DNA from: an uncultured Eisenbergiella sp.
Lineage (GTDB): Bacteria; Bacillota; Clostridia; Lachnospirales; Lachnospiraceae
Direction of reading: 5' to 3'
Assembly (NCBI GenBank): GCA_947631815.1
Contig: CANRMT010000010.1
Span: 1 to 44,642 of the forward strand
Length of the DNA stretch: 44,642 bases
The notes beneath the pieces are model-generated. The model did no database searches, was not told the DNA's origin, and saw nothing but the letters and a program-made list of their open reading frames with translations. Shown in pieces: positions 1-5,903 of the stretch. The position numbers were made by a program, and so were the translations under genes. How positions within the stretch are numbered: the first letter of the stretch is position 1; each line of letters starts with the position of its first letter.

Positions 1-38
1 CCTGAACTCATCACGGGATCATCCTGTTTTCATTCTCA

Positions 39-76
39 GGGGCTAAAAAACGGTATTATCCGACAGCCCCTTTTTT
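39..76 (+). terminator. Rho-independent terminator for a gene left of the window
   Basis: GGGGCT at 39-44 pairs with AGCCCC at 65-70, directly followed by six T (71-76). The T run is on the + strand, so it most likely ends a rightward gene lying outside the window. It separates that gene from the convergent minus-strand genes that end at 83. Confidence 0.6.
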
Positions 77-82
77 GTGCGC

Positions 83-229
83 TCATTTATCGTCCATCAT
101 CAGGATGCAGTAGCTGGCCGCCAGCAGCACGAGTGCCACCAGCGTCCCGACGATCCGATAACGAAAAAAAAGCATGAACAACATCCCTACAGCGGTCCAG
201 AAAACGGCGAATGCGGCGATCCGGTACAT
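83..229 (-). CDS. Small two-segment membrane protein, unknown function
   Basis: This 48-residue open frame begins MYRIAAFAVFW and ends ILMMDDK. It holds two hydrophobic stretches, about residues 4-22 and 26-44, separated by a short basic turn (RYR), so it should be a helical hairpin in the membrane. ATG at 229 is preceded by GAGGAG at good spacing. It lies about 90 bp downstream of the gerW-like gene on the same strand with no clear terminator between, so it may be co-transcribed with the sporulation genes. I do not recognise a family. The good RBS, clean membrane topology and lack of a competing frame support it as a real gene. Confidence 0.6.
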   Translation of the reverse strand: MYRIAAFAVFWTAVGMLFMLFFRYRIVGTLVALVLLAASYCILMMDDK

Positions 230-321
230 ATGGTCTGCTCCTCATGCTCTCTTGCTCTATCATATGATTTTTTTCAAAAAAAGATGACGGATCCCGGATA
301 TTTGGGGACTGCGCCCGGAGC

Positions 322-744
322 TTAGGAATCCTTCTCCGGGAACGCGGCGTCCACCGCCTCCTCATCGCTCATCATTTCTTCTTTATTCTTCGGCGCGGTG
401 AATTTGTCCACCAGATCCGGGATCATGTCCAGGATCTTGGATACGCCGTCCTGATTCTTGATGTTCACCAGCTTGGTCTGGCCGTTCTTGATCAGAAGGA
501 CCGCGCTGGGCGACATCTTCCCGCTCATACCGCCGCCGCCGCTGTTTTTGCTCCGGTCCTTGCCCGTGCCGCACATGGCCCCGGCGCCGATGCCCACGGA
601 GACATCCACCAGCGGGATCACGATGGTATCGTCGATCTTCGTCGCTTCCCCGACAACGGTCTTGGTAGAAAAAACGGCCTCCGCTCCCTTCATGAGAGAT
701 TCCATGACGGAACTGATATTGTTGTCCTTATGATTTTCTGCCAT
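322..744 (-). CDS. ytfJ: GerW/YtfJ family sporulation protein
   Basis: The 140-residue product matches the GerW (YtfJ) family in length and layout. An N-terminal segment contains SVMESLMKGAEAVFSTKTVVGE, split here as SVMESLMKG and VFSTKTVVGE. It is followed by the IPLVDVSVGIGAG core, a glycine-rich linker (SGGGGMSGKMSPSAVLLI) and a conserved strand region ending in an acidic tail. Members are linked to sporulation and germination in Bacillota; the biochemical role is unsettled. ATG at 744 has AGGAGAAG just upstream, and the gene overlaps the end of the DUF2953 gene by 17 bp, so translation is probably coupled. The ytfI-ytfJ order is the same in Bacillus. Confidence 0.9.
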   Translation of the reverse strand: MAENHKDNNISSVMESLMKGAEAVFSTKTVVGEATKIDDTIVIPLVDVSVGIGAGAMCGTGKDRSKNSGGGGMSGKMSPSAVLLIKNGQTKLVNIKNQDGVSKILDMIPDLVDKFTAPKNKEEMMSDEEAVDAAFPEKDS

Positions 745-1861
745 CCTTCTTCTCCTCCTTATTGCGCAGACGCCTGATGAGCTGTCTGACCTCTTTCTTC
801 CGTATGACCGCCAGCCCGCAGATCAGCAGCCTGCAGACGGTGATCCGCCCTTCTGTTGAAAAGGTCCCTTCTGTCCGTTTTTTCTCAAAATCGGGGAGGA
901 CCAGCACGCTGTCGTGCAAAAAGGGATACAGCATTCCCTGCCATGCCGCGATCTGGCCGTCCGCGGCGGGATTCCCCGTCCCTACGATGAAGTCCGCTCT
1001 CAGCCTGCGCGGCATTATGTGGCGTAGGATCCGGAACACCTGCGTAAAGACGGTGCTCAGCGCGATCCGGGTATCTTCCCGGTCCAGCAGATCGATATAC
1101 CGTGAAACGGTGTCGGAAAGCGTTTCCAGCTTCTTCTCCGCGTCCTGAAGCCTGTCCTCCAGACGCTGAAAGAGGCTTCCAATCCTGTCCGCGATCCCCT
1201 CCGCGGTGTTTTCCGGCGCTTCCTCCTGTTCATTCGGCGCTTGGGAGGATGCGTCCTCCGTTGCTGTATCCGCTTCTGCGGCAGACGTTCCGTCTTTCTC
1301 TGATGCAGAAGCATCCGTTTCTGCAGCCGCCGTCCCGTCTGTCTCTGAAGCGGAGGCATTTGCTTTCACTGCCGACGTCCCGTCTTTCTCCGGTGCACAG
1401 GCATCCGTATCTGCGGCAGATCCTTTTTCAGCGGTCGGACCCTTCACGCTGTCATCTTTTCCATCTGTCAGGGATCCGGCGCCTCCCACTTCCGAAGGCA
1501 CGCTTCCCGCGGGATCCGGCACATCAACCTCCGTTTCGTCCCCGGAGGCGCTGTCGGAGGCCTGCCCGTTTTCATCTTTTGCGCTTTTCTTCTTCGGCTT
1601 CCCGCCGCCCGGCCCAGACAGGATCCGTATCCCGGCGGCGCGGACGGACCATTCCAGGGTCTTGTCATACGAAATCCGCACCGTCAACAGCCGGAGCAGC
1701 CATGATACGCGCGCGCCGACCGAAAGCTTCTCCCGATATTCTCCCTGTACGCTGTATCGGAACGGAACAAATAAGACGAGAAGCAGTGCGGCGAGCAGGA
1801 TGCCCAGAACGGCCAGAAGCAGAATGCCGATCACCTTCAGGATCATCAGAACAACTGTCAT
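728..1861 (-). CDS. DUF2953 domain-containing membrane protein (YtfI-like)
   Basis: The 377-residue protein starts with a long hydrophobic segment (about residues 5-33), then the conserved RYSVQGEY and SWLLRLLTVRISYDK region typical of DUF2953. A low-complexity insert of about 135 residues (90-222), rich in Ala, Ser, Asp, Glu and Thr, follows, and then the C-terminal part (LRADFIVGTGNPAADGQIAAW) that completes the domain. DUF2953 proteins neighbour YtfJ in many spore formers and are thought to act together with it. The gene starts with a 4-bp ATGA overlap with the preceding gene. The oddity is the internal repeat array in the insert, listed separately. Confidence 0.85.
   Translation of the reverse strand: MTVVLMILKVIGILLLAVLGILLAALLLVLFVPFRYSVQGEYREKLSVGARVSWLLRLLTVRISYDKTLEWSVRAAGIRILSGPGGGKPKKKSAKDENGQASDSASGDETEVDVPDPAGSVPSEVGGAGSLTDGKDDSVKGPTAEKGSAADTDACAPEKDGTSAVKANASASETDGTAAAETDASASEKDGTSAAEADTATEDASSQAPNEQEEAPENTAEGIADRIGSLFQRLEDRLQDAEKKLETLSDTVSRYIDLLDREDTRIALSTVFTQVFRILRHIMPRRLRADFIVGTGNPAADGQIAAWQGMLYPFLHDSVLVLPDFEKKRTEGTFSTEGRITVCRLLICGLAVIRKKEVRQLIRRLRNKEEKKDGRKS
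1271..1405 (-). repeat. Three 45-bp tandem repeats inside the DUF2953 gene
   Basis: Residues 153-197 are three consecutive 15-residue units of the pattern DAxAxEKDGTxAxxA: DACAPEKDGTSAVKA, NASASETDGTAAAET and DASASEKDGTSAAEA. The DNA repeats with the same 45-bp period and stays in frame, so copy-number changes would keep the reading frame. The array sits in the disordered linker between the membrane anchor and the C-terminal domain. Confidence 0.8.
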
Positions 1862-2184
1862 CCGGCGCCCCCTTTCGCGCCGTTCTTCCGAAGATACCCC
1901 TTGATATCCCCTTCCATACCGTCAAGCAGCGTCTCGCCCAGCATTTTCCCCACGAGCTGGAACGCCTCGCCCTTGCTGCCGGCGATGCCCACGATATAGA
2001 GATTCTTCCGGTCGAAATACTTCTGCTTCAGAAGAGCGCAGTGAAAGATATCGAGCTGGTCGCTGTTGTGAGACAGCGCGATCAGATAGACGGAAAACTG
2101 TCCGGCGCCCGTCCGGAGCTTCCGCTTGACCGTATTCACTTTTCGGACGGACTCCCCCACATACAGGTTCTGATAAAATTCCAT
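1858..2184 (-). CDS. Conserved-looking small protein of unknown function
   Basis: The 108-residue product begins MEFYQNLYVG. I chose ATG at 2184 because GGAG lies nine bases upstream; the longer frame would need a TTG at 2229 without a ribosome site. The protein mixes hydrophobic strands (FSVYLIALSH, NLYIVGIAGS) with charged helices and has no membrane segment or signal peptide, suggesting a small cytoplasmic alpha/beta fold. Its stop overlaps the DUF2953 start by 4 bp, so it belongs to the gerW-linked operon. I do not recognise the family. Confidence 0.7.
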   Translation of the reverse strand: MEFYQNLYVGESVRKVNTVKRKLRTGAGQFSVYLIALSHNSDQLDIFHCALLKQKYFDRKNLYIVGIAGSKGEAFQLVGKMLGETLLDGMEGDIKGYLRKNGAKGGAG

Positions 2185-2275
2185 AACAGCCAGCTCCGGC
2201 AGCGCCCGCCCCGACAGGATGCGGCCCAAACGGCCCGCTCTCTGTCGGGCGCGGCCGCAGGTCGTATTCTCATTG

Positions 2276-2731
2276 TCAGGAATAATATTTGCGGCTGCCC
2301 CACAGATTACTCTTCTTCAGTTCCAGATACTCGCGGTACGCCCGCTCCAGTATCTGCTTTTCGTTCGCAAATTTCAGAAGGTGGTAAGCCTCATGGTACT
2401 TATAAAATCCGGAATCGACAAAAAATTCTTCTCTCTGCGGTTTGCTGTAATAACTGTCCGCCATCATCAGGTACCAGTGCACTTCCTTCTCCACCGTGTC
2501 CTCAGGCACATTGAAGGAGTACTCGCTCTTCCCGATGTATTTGATGATGGAAGCCCTGGAGCCGCTTTCCTCCAGCACCTCCCGAAGCGCTGTCTGTTTA
2601 TAATCCTCGCCCGCCTCCACGGTGCCCTTCGGCAGAACCCAGCCTTCATACTTATTCCGGTAGTTCTTGTAGAGCAGCAGGATCTTTCCACGGAAAATTA
2701 CTACACCGCCGCAGCTCGTTGCCTCAATCAC
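2276..2731 (-). CDS. Nudix hydrolase
   Basis: The product (151 residues) contains a complete Nudix box at residues 36-57: a Gly, the catalytic REVLEESG segment and the correct spacing GX5EX7REUXEEXGU. Such enzymes cleave nucleoside diphosphates linked to another moiety with divalent metal. The preceding WVLPKG and downstream tyrosine-rich region resemble small bis(5'-nucleosyl)-tetraphosphatase or mutT-like members, but the substrate cannot be read from the sequence. Start is GTG at 2731, with AGGAGG six bases before it; the longer frame begins at a TTG that overlaps the promoter. It has its own promoter at 2773-2801. Confidence 0.9.
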   Translation of the reverse strand: MIEATSCGGVVIFRGKILLLYKNYRNKYEGWVLPKGTVEAGEDYKQTALREVLEESGSRASIIKYIGKSEYSFNVPEDTVEKEVHWYLMMADSYYSKPQREEFFVDSGFYKYHEAYHLLKFANEKQILERAYREYLELKKSNLWGSRKYYS

Positions 2732-2772
2732 TGCAATTCCTCCTGTCCGGCGATATCCTGTTTCTGCAAACA

Positions 2773-2801
2773 AGTATATCCCAAAAGTCCCTGCAGGGCA
2801 A
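2773..2801 (-). promoter_or_regulatory. Sigma-A type promoter of the Nudix gene
   Basis: TTGCCC (2796-2801) and TATACT (2773-2778) are separated by 17 bp. It sits directly between the long palindrome at 2835-3085 and the Nudix RBS, giving a leader of about 35 nt. Confidence 0.65.
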
Positions 2802-2834
2802 GTCCCATCTGAAAAAAAGTCCGCTTCCCGCCGC

Positions 2835-3085
2835 GCCCTGATCCGGCGTATGCTGCCCCACCGCCCTCCGGCCCGAAAAGGCGCCCTGCCGACCGTGCGC
2901 AGGAATTGGATTCAGACTCTTGAAAAACGCCGGCCCTTGGCGAGGTGAGCTTGCAAAGCGAAACCGAGCCTAGTGCCGCTGCGTTTTTCACGAAGCGAGA
3001 GCGTGTCTGAATCAATCCTGCGCACGGTCGGCGGGGCGCCTTTTCGGGCCGGAGGGCGGCGGGGCAGCATACGCCGGATCAGGGC
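2835..3085. repeat. Long imperfect palindrome, copy 1 (LIR-1)
   Basis: Left arm 2835-2917 and right arm 3005-3085 are complementary except for two substitutions and two single-base gaps. They enclose a 68-nt core (2922-2989) shared with the palindrome at 11767-11995; the arms themselves are unrelated to that copy. The right arm runs through the stop codon (3079-3081) and four more bases of the penicillin-binding protein gene. Beyond the left arm, the minus strand reads GGGAAGCGGAC then seven T (2812-2829), and copy 2 has nearly the same flank. It lies between a gene end and the promoter of the next gene. Confidence 0.9.
2922..2989 (+). ncRNA. Conserved structured tip of LIR-1
   Basis: The core folds as GAAAAACGC/GCGTTTTTC, CGGC/GCCG, then GGC/GCC, a GA/GA internal loop, GGT/ACC, a GA/GAA internal loop, and GCTT/AAGC capped by GCA. 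Compared with copy 2, every stem change is compensated and both G-A loops are kept. The strand carrying the G-A loops is the + strand here, opposite to the flanking genes. Transcription has not been shown; a single-stranded DNA role is equally possible. Confidence 0.55.
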
Positions 3086-4593
3086 CGGGCAAACCAGGCG
3101 TCGAAGACGCGCTTGGCCAGAGGGACCGCGTAATCGCCGCCGGAGCCCACGTTCTCCACGATCACGGTCACGGCGATCCCGGGATCCTCCGCGGGCGCAA
3201 AGCCCGTGAACCACGCGTGGGAATCCTCCCGGACCTGATTGAACTCCGCGCTGCCCGTTTTCCCGGCGGCGGTGTAGGACAGATCCTTCAGCTTTCGGCC
3301 CGTGCCGGACTGTACGACCTCCTTCATCAGACCGGTCATGATCCCCGCCTCCTCCTCCGTGAGAAGCCTCCGGAAGACGGAGGGCTTGTTTTCCTCCAGG
3401 ACGCGCCCCTCGGCGCTCACGATCCGGTCCACCAGGACAGGCTGCATGAGTTCCCCGCCGTTGGCGATCGCGGAGGTGATCAGATTCAGCTGCATGGGCG
3501 TGATCTGCGTCCTTCCCTGGCCGATGGAGGTCTGGATGATGTCCTCCGCGCTGCTGTCCGCGGACAGCGCCACCTTCGCCTGCTGATAGGGAAGCTCCAG
3601 GGGCAGTTCGCCGTTGAACAGAAGGCCGTTGATGGTATCCTGGAACCGTTCCGGATCCATGGACATCCCGATATTGGCAAAGGAGGCGTTGCAGGATTTC
3701 GCGAAGGATGCGGTGAAGTCCACCCTTCCGTGTACGGAGCCGTGATAACAGCTGATCCGGTTCTCCCCGTTCACGTAGGTGCCGCCGCACTGGTAGACAT
3801 AATTCCGCCAGGTGTCGGGATTCTGCCGCAGATAGGCCAGCGCGGTCACGATCTTGAAGGTGGAGCCGGGCGGATACAGCCCCTGCGTGACGCGGTTCAC
3901 GAGCACGGCGTTCTCCGTATCCTCGTTCACCTTTTCCCAGATCTGCGCGATCTCATTCGGATCAAAATCCGGCTTGCTGACCATGGCGAGGATGCGGCCC
4001 GTTTTCACCTCCGTGGCGACGATCGCGCCCCGGTATGCGCCCAGCGCCTGATACGCGGCCTCCTGGATCCGGGAATCCAGCGAGGTATAGACATCGTTCC
4101 CCGGATTTTTCTCCCCGTTCTGCTCGTTTTCCAGCTTCTTCCGCTCCGAAATGGCGGAATTGGCCAGCATATAGTTTTCCAGCGCCTCGATCCCCGTTTT
4201 CCCCTTGCCTGTATAGCCGATCACGTGAGCGTACATTTCCCCGAACGGATAGCTGCGCGTCTCCTGCCCCTCTTCGTCCGCAGCGCTTTTGGCCAGGATC
4301 TGCCCGTCCGCGGAAAAGATCGTCCCTCTGCGGTTTTCCTGCATCACCACACGCTGCTGCGAATTGTAGCTGTTGTTGAAAAACGCCTCGTGATTGCTTG
4401 TCTCATACCGGATCAGATAGCCGAACATGCCCGCGAAAAGGACGAGAAAAAGGGCCGAAAACAGATAGATCTCACGGTTGCGCCTCCTGCGCTCCCGCTT
4501 TTTTGCCAGCGCCCGGTCGGATCCGCGCTCCCCGGCGTCCTTTTCCCTCTCATACATTTTCGCGTGCCGCTTTTCTTCTTCTCTGCTTCTCAA
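3079..4593 (-). CDS. Class B penicillin-binding protein (transpeptidase)
   Basis: A 504-residue single-pass membrane protein with a basic N-terminus, one membrane segment (about 43-62) and a transpeptidase domain from about 165 on. The active-site motifs are all present: STFK with Ser244 and Lys247, SCN at 300-302 and KTGS at 445-448. It cross-links peptidoglycan outside the membrane. It is shorter than typical FtsI/PBP2 because the pedestal region is reduced, as in compact PbpA proteins paired with RodA. Start: TTG at 4593 with GAGGAG seven bases upstream; ATG at 4557 (8-bp overlap with the FtsW/RodA gene) is the alternative but has a poorer RBS. The stop codon lies inside LIR-1. Confidence 0.9.
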   Translation of the reverse strand: MRSREEEKRHAKMYEREKDAGERGSDRALAKKRERRRRNREIYLFSALFLVLFAGMFGYLIRYETSNHEAFFNNSYNSQQRVVMQENRRGTIFSADGQILAKSAADEEGQETRSYPFGEMYAHVIGYTGKGKTGIEALENYMLANSAISERKKLENEQNGEKNPGNDVYTSLDSRIQEAAYQALGAYRGAIVATEVKTGRILAMVSKPDFDPNEIAQIWEKVNEDTENAVLVNRVTQGLYPPGSTFKIVTALAYLRQNPDTWRNYVYQCGGTYVNGENRISCYHGSVHGRVDFTASFAKSCNASFANIGMSMDPERFQDTINGLLFNGELPLELPYQQAKVALSADSSAEDIIQTSIGQGRTQITPMQLNLITSAIANGGELMQPVLVDRIVSAEGRVLEENKPSVFRRLLTEEEAGIMTGLMKEVVQSGTGRKLKDLSYTAAGKTGSAEFNQVREDSHAWFTGFAPAEDPGIAVTVIVENVGSGGDYAVPLAKRVFDAWFARP

Positions 4594-5902
4594 GTCTCAG
4601 CTCCTCTTCGTACCGCATTTCGTAGATGCCCTCTGTCACAAAGACGATCAGCACCGTGGTCATGAAGCTGCTCCCGCCGCTGCTGACCAGCGGAAGCGTC
4701 ACGCCCGTCGACGGAATGAATTTGGTCCCGCCGCCGATGGTCAGAAAGATCTGGAAAAGGAACAGCATGCCGAACCCGACCGTCAGATTCCTGTAAAAGC
4801 CGTCCTTCAGGCCGCAGGCAAGGCGCATCCACAGCAGGAAAATGACGATCCCGGTCAGAACGATGCCGATGCCGAACAGCATGCCCAGCTCCTCCACCAC
4901 CGCGGAAAAGACGAAATCCGTCTCCACGTAGGGGATATCGCCCGGCGTCCCCTTGCCGATCCCCAGCCCGAACATGCCGCCCCTGCTCATGGCGAACAGC
5001 GACTGGGTGATCTGATATCCCTGGTCGTCGATCACGCTCCAGGGATCGCGCCAGGCCTGCACCCGCACCTGCACATGGGAAAAGAGCCTCCATGCGGCCG
5101 CGGAGGCCCCGGCGCCGACGGCCGTCCCCAGGAAGAAATACCAAATACGGTGGGTCGCTGCTGTGATCATCAGCACATAGACCACGAAAAAGATCAGAGC
5201 GCTGCCCAGATCTCTGGACAGCACCAGGATCCCCACATGGGCCGCCGCGCCGATGCCGCAGAGAAACACCTGCAGAAGGCCGGTGTCCTGCGCCATCAGG
5301 GACGCGATAAAAAAGACATAGAAGATCTTCACGAACTCGGAGGGCTGAAACGTGATGCCCGCCACGGTCCAGGAGATCTTGGAGCCGTGCGTCACCTGCC
5401 CCAGGATGAGCACCGCCGCGATGGCCAGGATCCCGATCACGGCATAGACCCACCCGAGGCTGCGCATCCGCTTCCACTTCTGCATGATCCAGGGCAGGAA
5501 AAGCGCAAGCACAAACGATACCGCCGCGATGACGAGCTGGCGGACGGCCCGGGACAGATCCAGCCTGGTCAGCACGATCATGCCCGCGGTCAGCATCATA
5601 CAGACGTGATTGAGCAGGATCCGGTTCATGCCCGGATAGAGCATGATGGAAAACACCGGCACGGCCGCCGTCAGGATCAGCAGGAACGCGTACAGGATCA
5701 GATATTCCATCCGCTGCGTCCGGATGACGATGGTCAGATAGGCGCAGAACTGTGTTAAAAAGAGAAATACGCTCTGCACCCCGGCGGTCATTTTCTGGTC
5801 CGAGACGCTTTCATAACGCAGGCCCCAGAATCCGCAGAGCAGGAAAAGAAAAAGGAACAGTGTGAGAAAATATTTGGAATAGATCACGATGAAGTGGGTC
5901 AA
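4550..5902 (-). CDS. FtsW/RodA/SpoVE family peptidoglycan polymerase
   Basis: A 450-residue polytopic membrane protein (about ten segments) with the SEDS family C-terminal signature: PSTGVTLPLVSSGGSSF precedes the last helix. SEDS proteins polymerise lipid II into glycan strands together with a class B PBP, and the partner PBP follows here with overlapping frames. The start is a TTG at 5902, one base after the U32 gene stop, with AAGGAG ten bases upstream; no better ATG is available. Whether it serves elongation, division or sporulation cannot be decided from sequence. Confidence 0.9.
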   Translation of the reverse strand: MTHFIVIYSKYFLTLFLFLFLLCGFWGLRYESVSDQKMTAGVQSVFLFLTQFCAYLTIVIRTQRMEYLILYAFLLILTAAVPVFSIMLYPGMNRILLNHVCMMLTAGMIVLTRLDLSRAVRQLVIAAVSFVLALFLPWIMQKWKRMRSLGWVYAVIGILAIAAVLILGQVTHGSKISWTVAGITFQPSEFVKIFYVFFIASLMAQDTGLLQVFLCGIGAAAHVGILVLSRDLGSALIFFVVYVLMITAATHRIWYFFLGTAVGAGASAAAWRLFSHVQVRVQAWRDPWSVIDDQGYQITQSLFAMSRGGMFGLGIGKGTPGDIPYVETDFVFSAVVEELGMLFGIGIVLTGIVIFLLWMRLACGLKDGFYRNLTVGFGMLFLFQIFLTIGGGTKFIPSTGVTLPLVSSGGSSFMTTVLIVFVTEGIYEMRYEEELRLEKQRRRKAARENV

Positions 5903-5903
5903 A

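Noticed and set aside
1102-2514. Long + strand open frame of 470 codons
   Set aside because: Antisense to the DUF2953, small unknown and Nudix genes; composition is proline/arginine-rich and no motif is present.
2921-2989. Plain rho-independent terminator as an explanation for the palindrome core
   Set aside because: The A and T tracts are inside the stem, the two cores lie in opposite directions relative to the genes, and compensated changes with fixed G-A loops point to selection on the tip.
4377-4386. GAAAAACGC in the PBP gene as a third copy of the palindrome core
   Set aside because: Only the first nine bases match; no complementary partner or G-A loops follow.
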